Source: Gnetum montanum (lineage: Eukaryota > Streptophyta > Gnetopsida > Gnetales > Gnetaceae). From it: a stretch of DNA of 64,000 nucleotides. A program made the translations under genes and the position numbers. The stretch's first letter is position 1; each line of letters starts with the position of its first letter. The stretch is taken from contig MNCI01014752.1 in NCBI GenBank assembly GCA_015680685.1, positions 132,322 through 196,321 of the forward strand, in the 5' to 3' direction. The notes beneath the pieces are model-generated. The model saw only the letters and a list, made by a program, of their open reading frames with translations. It did no database searches and was not told the DNA's origin. This document shows, one piece after another, positions 1-10,984 of this stretch.

Positions 1-800
1 TCGTACCCGATGTTGAAGCCCACAACACAATGTTGAATATCCAATATCGTGGGGTATATGCCAGCCTATAAATACAGTGCTTGGGCTCATGATTTTCATA
101 TCAATTTTTTTCATAGTTATCAAAGCTCTTAAAATTTATTTTCTGTAGAGTTAGAATGTTTTCTGAGTGTCTATAGTAGGAGTTTGAGTGTGTACATATC
201 TGTGTTCAAACATTGATGTACCTAAGTGTAGTAGTGTGATGAGAATAAAAGCAAACCCTTTTGATAATTCTTGCAACACTAAGAATAGATTAATATATCC
301 TTTAATGAACTTTACTTTTATGCTCTTTACTTTAATGCATTTAAATTAAGCAATTAATTTTTAGTTGTTAATGAACACAAGCATGACCACTTTGAGCATA
401 CCTATAGTGCCTGGTAACCTAGCAACGCTTAACATTTGGTAGCCCAATAACACTATATGTGTTCAAGATATGTCTAGGAAAGTGGAATGGGTCCTTGTGT
501 TAGTTTAGATAGGTAGTAAATGAATTAGATCTTAAATTATTCTAGCTTTCATTCTTGTTGTAGGTGATTAAAATTATAAAACATAAAATGACAAAAATCA
601 TGTACCTCAATTACACTTAAACCATACCCTTGAGCTTCACAAGTGTAGTTGGGAAGACAGTAGACTTTCTCAATGCCCATTTCACTTCCTAAAGGAACTA
701 GTGCATTGGAGAACTATAAGTCCACATAGTTCAATAGGATTGTGCTTAAACACCTTAGTGCTTCATATGGTTGGATGTAGGGGCACCTCGCCACTCATCA
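1..800 (+). repeat. LTR of Tat/Athila-type gypsy element, cut at window start
   Basis: The block ends in CGCCACTCATCA, the same end as the other gypsy LTRs here (34125, 39751). Its middle aligns with 20500-20980: both share AGTTAGAAT.TTTTCT, a CATAGTAGGAG-like stretch, TTCAA.CATTGATGTACCT and the GACA/GATACAAATCAT stretch. A TATA box (TATAAATA, 67-74) marks U3. The LTR start (TGATR...) lies left of the window. No tRNA-type primer site follows base 800. It could be the 5' LTR of element B whose leader was lost, the 3' LTR of an element to the left, or a solo LTR. Confidence 0.75.
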
Positions 801-1312
801 CTAGAGATACCTATAATTGCATTCACAATTTTTGGAGAGATCTCAACAATAATTACCCCAATAATTGATGTAAATGCCCCAACAATAGCATCAAAGATAA
901 CAATATTATAATAGAATTCCCTAATTAACACATGAGGGACAAGAAAATTCATGGAAATGAAAGTGGTCTAGTGCAAAAGCTTGAAGTAGTCTAACAAAGC
1001 TTGTTGTCTATGAATTGGAAAAGCAAGATAATGCTAAGAAATGATAGTAGTAGTTTGAGTTGCCTCAAACCTATGATGGGTGATTATGCTTCAAAATTGA
1101 GGTGTGTAAGAAGGTAGCACACTACTAGAACTTCCTCTTGAGTGTTTCTTAAGTGGTTCCCTAGACATTCCAATCTTCTTGTGGGCCATCTTTGACAAAA
1201 ATCATTGCAAATGATGGAGCCCTAGTCATCTCTATGGGGTGGATATGAAGGAATACAAAAAAATAAAGGTTTCGTCCTTTATAATAGTGGAAAAATAAGG
1301 GCTTTGAATGAA
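801..1312. other. Unassigned sequence between LTR and copia remnant
   Basis: About 500 bp without a convincing ORF or recognisable domain. It lies directly after the LTR end and does not resemble the leader or gag start of the gypsy elements. It also does not visibly match the copia LTR at 3521-4669. It may be the remaining part of the copia element's other LTR or a separate fragment. Confidence 0.4.
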
Positions 1313-1492
1313 AAAGAAGACATCATTTATGACAAGAAGACATCTTTTTTTCATGTTAAAGTTATAGTAGATGTCTTTTACTCATAGAAGACATCTTGCC
1401 TATAACACTTAAAAAAAATAAGAAAGATGTCTTTGGTCTTTTGAAGATTTCTTTCTAGAGACATCTTTCATTTCAAAAAGACATCTTTTGTC
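1313..1492. repeat. Cluster of AAGACATCTT / AAGATGTCTT decamers
   Basis: At least seven full or one-mismatch copies of AAGACATCTT or its reverse complement AAGATGTCTT lie within 180 bp, spaced 15-45 bp apart. The same decamer fills 4214-4465 inside the copia LTR. This suggests that 1313-1492 is U3-like sequence from the same or a related copia element. Confidence 0.6.
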
Positions 1493-1608
1493 AAAAATAG
1501 GATGAATTTTGGGAAAGGCTACTAGTGGACTATAGTCTTAATAAAAGCTTGAAAACAAATGAAAACTTACCTTTACCTACCTATTATACTACCAAAAAGT
1601 GATGAAGC

Positions 1609-1715
1609 TTAGAGAACTAGAGAATGGGTTTCCTCTTTTAAGGATTCTCCTCTCAACTGAACTTCTCCAATGTCCAAGGCATGACTTCCTCTTATGAATT
1701 TTTTGGTGAGGATGT
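1609..1715 (-). pseudogene. Copia polyprotein C-terminal tail, fragment
   Basis: Reading leftwards on the minus strand from about 1715, the frame starts with DILTKKF and runs to a stop at 1609-1611. DIxTK is typical of the end of the RNase H domain in Ty1/copia polyproteins. The gag of the same orientation ends only about 400 bp upstream, so nearly all of integrase, RT and RNase H would be deleted. The match is short and the call is tentative. Confidence 0.4.
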
Positions 1716-2127
1716 CCTAATTCCCTTAGTTCTATCATTTAATTCTTCATTCTTTTTTTATTATTTTGGTATTTTGAGTTGACATTCGTTGATCCTGCAT
1801 AAAACCCTTTCTCAATGCACTTTGATATAATCAAGGAGTCTTGTGATATGACTAGGTACTCATATGATAAAACTTTAAATTGTACTTCCATTGTTTATGC
1901 GTAATCTTATTGCAATTATAACATCTAACTCTCCTATTGTAGAAAAAGTGATTAGAATGATCAAACCTTTGAGGAGTTTGTTGATAGATTGGAGCTTCTT
2001 TTGATGTAGTATTCTTACAATTCTGAGATTTCTTTAGATGAGATGAATGTTATGCAAGTTCTTCTTCTTGAAAATAGCATTCAAGTTCACTTTTGTCTTG
2101 TAAACTTCTTCCTTGTCCAAGAACCAT

Positions 2128-3465
2128 TCAAATGAACTCCTTCCATTTAGCCAATCTTTCATTCACAAGCTTTACATTTGCAAGCTCTTCTTTCATCTGC
2201 TCACATGACATGGTTAAATCTTTATTCTTAGCCTTGAGGTTTGAGATTCCTTTGTTAAGATAAAAAATTTTTGTATTCAATAAACAAATTTCTTTATCCT
2301 TTACTTTTACTTGCTTGTTCAACTTTGTGCAAAAATTATAAAAATTTAAGAGTTCATTACATAATAAATCAAACCTCTCATCATCATTAAGATCATCATC
2401 TGATGAATTAGCTTCATCATTAGTGAGGGCCATGTAAATAAGATGAGAATTTTTTTGCATCATCCTCCACTTCTTCCTCACTCTACTCCACATCATTCCA
2501 ACTTGTATAGAAGTTGTTCTTCTTTGCCCCTTCAATGGGTTTGTTCTTAGATTGCATCGTGAAACTACTAGGACATTTAGAGGCCATATGCCCTCTTCCA
2601 TCACACATCCAACATTCTATAGAAGAAAAATCTAAGTTAGAGTTTAAAAAATTCTTACCTCTTTCTCTACCTTTATACTAATTGAATCTTCACTGATATG
2701 TTCCTTTATTTATTTGATTTATTAGTCATTGTAGCTTCCTAGTGAGAAAGGCAATTTCATCTTCACTATCCTCATCATGCTCATTGAACTCCTTCTCCTT
2801 TGAGGTAGTCTTCAAGGAAATGGACCTTTCTTGAATAGCTCCTTTACTTATGATATTTATTTCATAAGAAATGAGAGCACTTTGAAGCTCTTCAAATTTT
2901 ATAGATGAGAAATCTTTAACTTCTTCCATGGCCATGACCTTAGGTCTGAACTATGGTTGAAGAGTTCTAATCATTTTAATGATCACATTGCTTTTGGGAA
3001 AGTCTTTACAAGTGCCTCTAATGGCTCCAACAATATCATTAGCTCTAGAGAAGTAATCTATCTTTTCATCATCTCTCATTTTAAGCTTATCATATTATCT
3101 TTGCAAGACTAATAAGTTTGATGCTTAACAATAGAGGTACCTTCATATGTGGCTTTTAGAATTTGCCAAATTTATTTGGCTATTGTACATCTAGATACTC
3201 TATTAAATTTATATTTATTTAAAGAATAATATAAATAATTCTTTGCTCTAGAATCGAAGATGAACTTATATTTCTCCTCTTGCATCCATTTGTTGCGAGG
3301 CTTAGTGATGTCAATGGAGTTGTCAATAGGTGGAGCGTAGCCTTCAAGGACTGACACACACACTTCAAACTCCATGGATTCAAACAACCCATGCATTCTA
3401 GCTTTCCATTAGGTGAAGTTAAATCTATTAAACATGGGTGGAATTATGTAAGATGTCCCCTCCAT
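2128..3465 (-). pseudogene. Ty1/copia gag (UBN2-like), frameshifted
   Basis: Minus-strand gag in several frames. The start (ATG 3465-3463) is followed by a UBN2-type N-terminus (3396-3172) with the usual GYAPP, W and AK residues. An acidic stretch with SEDEIAFLTRK lies at 2935-2726. A CCHC zinc knuckle CWMCDGRGHMASKC (CX2CX4HX4C) lies at about 2627-2586, and a coiled-coil tail runs from about 2430 to 2128. The knuckle and the coiled coil are in different frames, and a stop interrupts the N-terminus, so the gene is dead. The order UBN2, knuckle, coiled coil is usual for plant copia (SIRE-like) gag. The PBS lies just behind it at 3507-3519. Confidence 0.8.
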
Positions 3466-3506
3466 TGTTTACTCTTGAAGTTGATGATGACAAAGAAGAG
3501 TACTAG

Positions 3507-3519
3507 GCTCTGATACCAC
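3507..3519 (-). other. Primer-binding site, tRNA-iMet type
   Basis: The minus strand reads TGGTATCAGAGCC, the standard primer-binding site complementary to initiator tRNA-Met in plant copia elements. It is 1 base from the LTR edge at 3521. It fixes the orientation (minus) and shows that the block to its right is the 5' LTR. Confidence 0.9.
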
Positions 3520-3685
3520 TTGTTGATTGTTGAACTTAGAAGGGGGAGGGGTGATGAATAAGTTCCTCCAATTAAAAATTTTTGAGACAAAGCACACACA
3601 TGAAATTTAATGTGGTTCTCAAATTTTTGTAGTTCACACTCGGAGGGTAGATCATAAGCACACCTCTAGACTTTGTTACTCTAAA

Positions 3686-3897
3686 ATATGGTTTGAAGGG
3701 TTCACAACTTATACAATCTTCAAGCCTTACTTCAAAGTGTTATGTTGCAACACTAATCATCAATTCCAAAAGGTCCCATCAAGCTTGGAATATGGTTTTT
3801 AGGCTTCCACAACCTTTACAATCTTAAGCTCTATTCTAGAGTGTTGTGCTACAACACCAACCACTCAATCTTGTAGGATCTCAACAAGCTCAATCAA
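3686..3897. repeat. Diverged tandem duplication inside copia LTR, period 104 bp
   Basis: Two units begin ATATGGTTT at 3686 and at 3790. Each continues through a CACAAC...ACAATCTT segment, a GTGTT(A/G)TG..(G/A)CAACAC segment and a final TC(C/A)CATCAAGCTT/CTCAACAAGCTC segment. The copies differ at many positions, so the duplication is old. Confidence 0.65.
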
Positions 3898-4213
3898 GAT
3901 GCCTTTCTACCAAAAGCACATCAACCCCATAGGGCAACAAGAGAACAACAATTACAAGGGATGAATGTAACTTAGTTTGCCAATCCTTGTACTTTGAGGT
4001 ACAACACACTTTACAATGAACAAATGATGATACAATGAAAAGCAATAGAGATCAAAATGATGACTAAATGATTGTACAATTATTACACATAAGCTTGTAT
4101 ATTTCCCAATACATATGATGCATTCTTATAGATACCATGTTTTCAAATCCATTTTGGAACTTGTGCAATGGCTAGCCAACAATCACTAATGATCATGGAA
4201 GAGATCTTCTTCA

Positions 4214-4465
4214 TCCTTGAGACATCTTTCTATATTTTCCTTCTATTCTAGAAAGATATCTTTGTCTAGGGAAGACGTCTTTATGAAATCTCCATTTTGG
4301 GAAGACATCTTTTTGAAACTAGCCTACATTCTATGAAGATGTCTTTGCTAGATGGAAGATGTATTTGTTTGAGAAAAGAGGTTTGCTATTTCTTAAAGAC
4401 ATCTTTGCCTATGCATCATTTAATTCTGTCAAGACATCTATTATATCCTAGAGATGTCTTTCTTC
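4214..4465. repeat. Cluster of AAGACATCTT / AAGATGTCTT decamers in copia U3
   Basis: About nine copies (some with one mismatch, e.g. AAGACGTCTT and AAGATGTATT) in 250 bp near the U3 end of the copia LTR, on both strands. The regular spacing and the near-palindromic form suggest transcription-factor sites or hairpin-forming repeats. The function is inference. Confidence 0.65.
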
Positions 4466-4689
4466 AACATTCCTTTGCATGATGAATTCATCATTTTCTG
4501 TCCACAATCGTGATCTTCCACAAACCTTCTAGTCACAATCCAAGTTCTTATCCTACAAGCACAACAATCACACACACACACAAACAATTTTGCCTTTCAT
4601 TTTTCTTAATATTTTGATAGACCAAAATTCCAAATGAACAATTTTGTTGTAGGGCCATGTAGAACAACATTTTATTACCTCTCAATCAA

Positions 4690-6400
4690 TCAATTCCTAC
4701 GATGCTACTTCATAATCTCATGAGATTGGGCATCCAGAGGCTCAATTTTGAGTATGTTATGCAAGATCATGACTACTAGGATTATCATCACATAGATGCA
4801 TAATGGAGGAAAGATTGGTAGATGGACGCACACTACGAGGCATCAAAAGGTAAGTAATTCATAAACCCCTTATTCCTACTAGGCCAAAAGGAAGGTAAGG
4901 ATCCCTCCTTAGGGGATTCTTAAACTACTAACTTTTCTACCCTTATTTTTGATGAAGGGGCCCTTAACCAAGGGTTACAGTCAACTATAAATGACCTTGG
5001 TTCAAGGAAGATTGAGTCCCATGACCATGGGAGCTCTAAAGAAGGGAGTCAAGGTAAGAACAATGATAAGCACCATGATAAAGACAAACATGGTGATCAT
5101 GGTTGGGACCAAAGAAGAGGAAGTAGCAGGCATAATTCTAGTGCTAGTCCTCCTTCCTTTTTCACCTTCATCATTCTCATCATCTTCCTTCTCCAGATTT
5201 GATTGAAGCTGTAGAGGGAGAGATCTTGATGGAGGTGACTGATGGAATAGAGATGATTGAAAGTCCTATCGGAACAATAGATACCAGGGGTGTGGAAAAT
5301 CAAGGAAGGCCCACCACAAAGAACAAAGGGATAGTAGAGGGCATCATAGGCATCATGGCCATCATAAGGGCTATGACTATGATGAGCCTTTGCTTGCAAC
5401 TAGAAATATGCTGAATATTGCGAAGGCCATAAGGATTCCAACAAGGCACATGAAAGATAGTTGAATCAAATGGTTGGACATAAACAATATCCCTAAGTTT
5501 GAAGGGGGACACAATTCTGATCCATAGAACCATCTCCAAGCCTTTCATAATGCATGTGCCTTATAGAACATAGAGAACAAATGGTAGAAATTGAAGCTAT
5601 TCCCTAGGACACTCATCAAGGAGGCTAAAAGCTAGTACTGATCCTTAGAACTAGAATTAATTAAATGGTGGAGTATGATGCTTAAACTCTTTAATGACAA
5701 GTATCAAATGTACTCTCAAGTGTCCAACCTGAGGAAATAGATCCAAGGTTGGAAGCAAGGCATGCATGAATCCTTGGATGTGGCCATGGAAAGATATTAC
5801 CCATTGTTGCATTGATGCCTAGGCCATGGATTTTCTCAAAGGAAGCAACTATGCCACATCATGGATGAGCTCAAAACAAAAATGAGGAGAACTCTTGGGA
5901 TTTGTGCCTAAGGAAGGCTTTTTGAACTAAGAGCCCATTAGATCCAAAGGCTAATTGAGCAAGTGGCCAAAGAAAAAGGTGAGCTGAGGAAAAGGGAAAG
6001 TATGGAAGATACAAATGGGATCCTTACATTCACAAAAGGGAGGTCTGGTTTTGTAACAATGAGAAGGATGTATCACTTGATGAAGTGGTGCAACATAAGA
6101 CCTTGCCAATACAAAAATCTATTTTTGAAATATTGGCCAAGGTAGAAAAATGTGAGATTATTTGAATGTAAAGTTTCAAATTTCCCTTAAAACTGCAAAG
6201 GAATCTAAAGAGCAAGGTAGTGGTCATGATCAAAGTAAAATGAAGGAAGTTAAACATGCCCATCAGAGGTGTAAGGGCAAAGCTGCTACCATTGAAGAGG
6301 GTGTGGATTCTAAGACAAATGATGATGGTGGGTGTAACATCTACCAATATGAGCATCCTAAGGGATGTTGCTCCATTATGTCACACTTATCATAATCTAG
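4690..6400 (+). pseudogene. Gag of gypsy element B, degenerate
   Basis: Plus-strand gag remnants in several frames. The segment after the copia insertion matches gag of element D (EYV near 4740; INPLFLLGQ near 4860 against TNPVFLLDQ in D). A charged H/D/G-rich stretch lies at 4990-5160. A retrotransposon gag core lies at about 5400-5950, including the IQGWKQ-like and LE-YY-LL segments, with many stops. The C-terminal motif CNIYQYEHPKGCC (about 6336-6375) replaces the C-X2-C-X3-H-X4-C knuckle kept in element E. The first roughly 100 codons are missing upstream of the copia element. Confidence 0.75.
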
Positions 6401-7009
6401 GATATATGCTCTAAATCTAAGATTGGAAAAATGGCAAGCACCCAGGAGGTTTCCTTATCCTTAAAGCAACTACAGGAAGTTCCACCAACAAGCCTACTAT
6501 CTAAGTGGAGCTCCACCTCAACCACATGAGCAATTCCAACAATGGCAACACCCATAGTCATGGGGGATGCCACCACTAATGTAGTAATACCCTTACCGAT
6601 AGTTAGATCCATATGGGTACCATATTCAATAGCCCATTTCTCCACATGACTCTTCCAGTCACACCTCTTTCCAACGCCACTACTACCCTATTGAGTATTA
6701 TAGAGTACAATCTTCAAGAGGGAAAACCCCATTTCTATTTTAACCTCCTCATCCTTCTACACCTGTACCTCCATCCTTAACTCAGTTGCCACCTATTCCA
6801 TCCATGCAAAGAAATGTCACAAGGGCTATTAACTTGTAGTCGACTCCCCAGCCAAGTGGTTCAAACACTAAGCCTCAAAAATAATCCTTCTTCGAAATTA
6901 AAAATCTTGCTAAGCCCTCACAAACACCTATGGCTATTGACCTTACTTCTTCTTCCTCCCAACATCTTTCAAGATCTCTCTAAATCAAACACCTCCCAAA
7001 GTACACATT
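6401..7009 (+). pseudogene. Gag C-terminal linker of element B (P/Q/S-rich), broken
   Basis: The stretch aligns in order with the proline-, glutamine- and tyrosine-rich linker between gag knuckle and protease in elements C, D and E. No intact frame remains. The ORF at 6814-7074 is a by-product of base composition here. Confidence 0.5.
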
Positions 7010-7480
7010 GTAATGTTGATCCATGTAGTCATAGATTGGATAAAGGCTGGTCATCTTCCCAAGAAGAGATATGATACTAGGAGTCTCCTAATTTACTTGC
7101 AAATTGCTTGAAATGAGCCTTGAAAGACTCTTTTGGACTTAGGTTATAGTGTCAATTTGATCTTTCATGAAATGTATAAAGCCTGGAACCTACCTCCTTT
7201 CAAGAAGAGCAACATTCATCTTGAGTTGGTACATTAGTCCATCACTATCCCCTTGGAATTGGTAAAGGACATTGTGACCACTATCTATGGGTGGTCCTAT
7301 CCTAATAACTTCTTAGTGATTAGAGTAGACAACTATAAGGGGCACTTTCCAATCATCATGGGAAGGCATTGGTGAAGTACAATTGATGCATGGTTGGAAA
7401 TCAGAGACCTATCCTTGGAGATTTCTAAGAAAAATGACTTTGGAAAATAGAGAGAAAGCACATTCCATACATCATGTATA
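7010..7480 (+). pseudogene. Aspartic protease of element B, active site lost
   Basis: The frame contains WIKAGHLPKK, then LLDLGYSVNLI at about 7127-7160, where the family has LDSGS-VNLI. The catalytic triad D-S-G has become D-L-G. Downstream come the AWNLPP..KKSNI stretch, the flap-like segment NNFLVIRVDN and the second conserved segment FPIIMGRHW. The copy in C keeps D-S-G and the copy in D has N-S-S. Stops and frame changes confirm a pseudogene. Confidence 0.75.
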
Positions 7481-7639
7481 GTGACACTAGATGCCAATTT
7501 GTGTAGAAATTATGGATAGTTAAAAGTACAACAATCATAGCATGCAGGTAGTATGCAGATGTCATAGAAATTCAAAGGTGCTTGTATGCAACAACCAAAA
7601 AACAAGAGGGCACCTAGTGGATGATAGCTAAATCTAGAA

Positions 7640-8560
7640 GAAATTCAACATTATGCATGGAATAGACTAAGAGCCTAACAATTGCCTACATTGAAGGCAT
7701 GAACGCAATGGAGCAAATCCATTGCCAACTCTTTGATGAACCTGATGACACCAATTGGGGAGAGTTGAAACTCCCTAAGAGCTCTAAGTAGAAATGCATT
7801 GAGTTAAAAACTCTACTGGCTAGAATGGAATATGCTTTTTTGAAAAATGACAAGCTATTCATTCTCAATGCCAACCTTGCTCTTGCATAGGAAAATAAAC
7901 TATTGGGGGTGGTCAACAAATGGCCAACAACCTTTGCTTGGTCATATCATGAGTTGACTAGAATTGATCCAAGGATATGTTAAAATTGAATTTATATAGA
8001 TTCCTCCATGAAACTAAAGAGATAGCTGCAGTCGTAATTAAACCCCAAACTGAAGCAAATCATCAAAGAGGAGATCAAACAACTCCTTAACGTGGGGTTC
8101 ATCTATCCCATTACGGACAGTGAGTGGGTTAGCCCACTCATCATGGTTCCAAAGAAAGGTGGGAAATGGAGGGTCTACATCGATTTTAGGTTATTGAACA
8201 TGGCAACATTCAAGAATTATTTTCCTTTTTCATTTGTGGACTAGGTGTTGGATGCAATTTCTGGGCATTGTTATTATAGCTTTCTGGATGGTTATAGTGG
8301 CTATAACCAAATCCAAATCACATCAAAAGATCAAGCCAAAACCAAATTCACAAGTCCTAGGGGGACTTTTTCATACAGAAAGATGTCATTTTTCATGTTG
8401 CCCCTATCACATTCCAACACCTAGTGTTGAGAATTTTCCAATAATTCATTGGTAGTAAGGTGGAAGTCTTCATGGATGACTTCTCCACCTATGGGGCTAC
8501 ATTTTTGCAAGCCCTAAACAATCCTAAGTAAGTACTAAAAAGGTGTGTGAAGACAAACCT
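7640..8560 (+). pseudogene. Reverse transcriptase of element B, broken
   Basis: After a connection segment (VNKWPTTFAWSY near 7910) the RT fingers and palm follow: EEIKQLLNVGFIYP (about 8070), SEWVSPLIMVPKKGGKWRVY (8130-8180), FSFVD*VLDAISGHCYY and YSGYNQIQIT (8240-8320). The catalytic FMDDFSTYG motif is still present at about 8469-8496. It reaches its stop codons through changes such as TGG/CAG to TAG or TGA. Family: gypsy RT (RVT_1), closest in feel to Tat/Athila. Confidence 0.8.
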
Positions 8561-8889
8561 TAGGCTCAACTAGTAGAAAAGCCACTTGATGATCTAGAAG
8601 GGCATTATTTTGGGACACAGAATTTCTTAGAAAGGGATTGAGGTGGACCCTAAAAAAATAAGGGTCATACAAGGAATTACCTGATAGCCAAAAATAGTTA
8701 AAGATGTGAGGTTATTCCTTGGCCACATTGGCTACTATAGGCACTTCATCAAGAATTTCTCTAAGATCACCAAACCATCGGTGGAGTTGACAAAGAAGGA
8801 TGGTTCGTTTGTCTAGACCAAGGAATGTGAGCATGCATTTTGGCAACTTAAGAAAAATCTTGTGAAAACTCCAATTCTACGAGCACTTG
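8561..8889 (+). pseudogene. RT thumb/connection region of element B
   Basis: Recognisable fragments include the LGH-G-YRHFI-FSKI-KP region typical of the gypsy RT thumb and connection (about 8716-8780: FLGHIGYYRHFIKNFSKITKP). Frames are interrupted. Confidence 0.65.
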
Positions 8890-9265
8890 ACTAGTCCATT
8901 CCCTTCCACATCATAATAGATGCATCCAATTATGCCTTAGGAGCCATGCTCATGTAAGTTGGATGATCAGAAACATCCTTACTACATCCACTATGTGAGC
9001 ATAAGCATTGTGGGTGCACAACTAAACTACACCATCACAGAGAAAGAACTAATGGCAGTGGTGTATTTCCTAGAAAAATTTAGGTACTATGTGCTTGGGT
9101 ACAAGGTGTTTATGCACATAGACCACAGTGCAATTTAGTTCTTGATAAATAAGCCAATGATGAGCCCCCAGGTCATACGATGGATAGTGATCTTGTAGAA
9201 ATTTTATCTGACCATGGTAGATCATAAGAGGACTAAGAACATGGTTGCTAACCACTTTTCTTAAT
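8890..9265 (+). pseudogene. RNase H of element B, broken
   Basis: Segments in order: PFHIIIDASNYALGAML (first catalytic D region, about 8907), EKELMAVVYFLEKFRYYVLG (catalytic E region, about 9040-9100), KVFMHIDHSAI (catalytic D region, about 9105-9135) and NMVANHFS (about 9238). This is the usual gypsy RNase H order. Several in-frame stops are present. Confidence 0.75.
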
Positions 9266-9559
9266 TGAGATGGAATAAAAAAGAAGAGGAGAGCCCACTT
9301 TCAGATCAATTTCCTAATAAACTCCTCTTTGCAGGAGAAATAAGTAAAAAAATTACCCACTAAAACCAACTAGTACAATGGCATTCTTACCTACCTTCTC
9401 ACTCAAGAGATGCCATAGGAGTGGGAAAATAGGAAGAAATAATAATTTCTGCACCAAGTAAAACAATTCATGGAAATCAATGAACACCTTTACAAGGTGT
9501 GCACCGATGGCCTAGTTTGATGGTGTGTACTTGATGATGATCAACTACATGTTCTCCAA

Positions 9560-10520
9560 GCTACTCATGAGGGCCTTTTGGGGGCCACTATGATAGAAGA
9601 TGCAGATCATTAAAATATTCATGGCAGGGTATTACTACCCAATACTTTTTAAGGATGCTCACCACTTCATCTACTCATGTGAATGCTACCAACATGATGA
9701 TGGGATGACCACTCATATGGAGGCGTCTCAATACTGGATCCAACCACTAGAACCCTTCAATATTTGGGCCATCAACTTCATGGGTCCCATCACTCCCATG
9801 TCCAATAGAAAGGCATACATAATAGTAGCTATTGACTACTATACCAAGTGGGGAGAAGTGACGACCGTCACTAATTGTACATCTTCTATGGCTACTCAGT
9901 TTGTGTAATAGCATGTTGTAAATAGGTTTGGAATGCCATGTGAACTTATTTTTTATAATGGAACTCACTTTATAGGCACCACCTTTCAAAAGCACATGCG
10001 ATGCTTGGGGGTTGAACATAAACTAACAACACCCTACCACCCCAAGCTAATAGTCAAGAAAAAGTTATGAATAGGGAGATCACACAAATACTAACAAGAA
10101 CCATTAGTAAATATAGGAGGATTGGAGCAAAAAATGCAACAATGCCCTTTGGACCTATCGCTTCACTTGGTAACTCCCCATTGGCTACTCTCCCTATAAG
10201 CTTGTGTACAACAAACTACCAACACTTCCCATTCAAGCAAAACTTCATACACTATCAACCACCTATGACCTTTGCCTAGCACAAAAGACAGATTAATGAA
10301 TCTCAACATGCTAGATGAGAACAAATTGGTGGCCTTATCATCTAACGAAGTGCATAAGGCATTTAATAAACAACACCATGACCTTAGAATCAAGAAAGTA
10401 AAATTTCAATCAAGAGATAAGGTCCTAAACTAGAATCCCACACATGTGCCACAAAGAACTAAGTTCCAAACATTGTAAGAGGGGCCTTACATTATCTATG
10501 AAGCCTTTCCTTCTAGGGCC
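9560..10520 (+). pseudogene. Integrase of element B, catalytic residues mutated
   Basis: The frame 9600-9908 covers the end of the zinc-binding region (HHFIYSCECYQ) and the start of the rve core. WAINFMGP has N where the family has the first catalytic D; VAIDYYTKW follows. Further on, the segment corresponding to ISDNG reads IFYNG (near 9950), so the second catalytic D is also lost. VEHKL-TPYHP and the NREI-QILTRTI stretch follow at 10010-10110. A degenerate C-terminal part reaches about 10520. The first frame looks long only because stops are locally absent. Confidence 0.8.
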
Positions 10521-10984
10521 ATGTTAATATACAAACCTGAAAGCTCATACAAAAAGCTACTAGTCAACATGCAACAAGTAAAACCTTTTCATGAATCCAA
10601 AAGAACCAATGAATGAAACACCTCAATGGATGGACAAGCATGCTCAATTTTTTGGATCTCCTCCTTCCAACTTAGTCATGGGGAAGATGGTCATCTATGC
10701 TGAATCTATCAAAGTGGCTTCTCAGTTTTTCATTTTTGCTATTTTTCATAGTTTTTTTTACACCATTTTTAGTACATTTCTTTTTTCTTAACTATTTTAC
10801 AATTTATTCTATATTTTACTTTATTTGGTTTTGGAATTTTTGTTATATTTTGCTTATGTGTTCCTTGATTGCTGATAGGACTTTGTGTAACTATAACTAT
10901 TAATTAATGGTGGTTTGTACTATAATTTCATTTGATTGCTAATGTATGGATTCTATCTTTGAATAAGAGTTAAAGTCTTAACCA
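10521..10984 (+). other. Pol end and T-rich spacer of element B
   Basis: The segment encoding PQWMDKHAQFFGSPPSNLVMG (10624-10683) has counterparts in D (27180 leftwards) and C (12128 leftwards). It marks the end of the pol region in the family. It is followed by a T-rich spacer alignable with the reverse complement of 26780-26990. Homology to D stops at about 10984, where element C begins. Confidence 0.6.

Larger units (their letters stand above)
3521..4669 (-). repeat. 5' LTR of copia element
   Basis: On the plus strand the block starts TGTTGATTGTTG and ends AGAACAACA, giving short terminal inverted repeats TGTTG...CAACA. It abuts the primer-binding site. It contains a diverged tandem duplication and a cluster of AAGACATCTT motifs. 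Beyond 4669 the sequence belongs to the gag of element B. The outer edge is inferred from the terminal repeat only, because no clean matching LTR was found at the other end. Confidence 0.7.

Noticed and set aside
9600-9908. 102-codon frame of integrase as a possibly active gene
   Set aside because: The catalytic D of WGIDFMGP is N, the following segment has D changed to Y, and stops lie on both sides.
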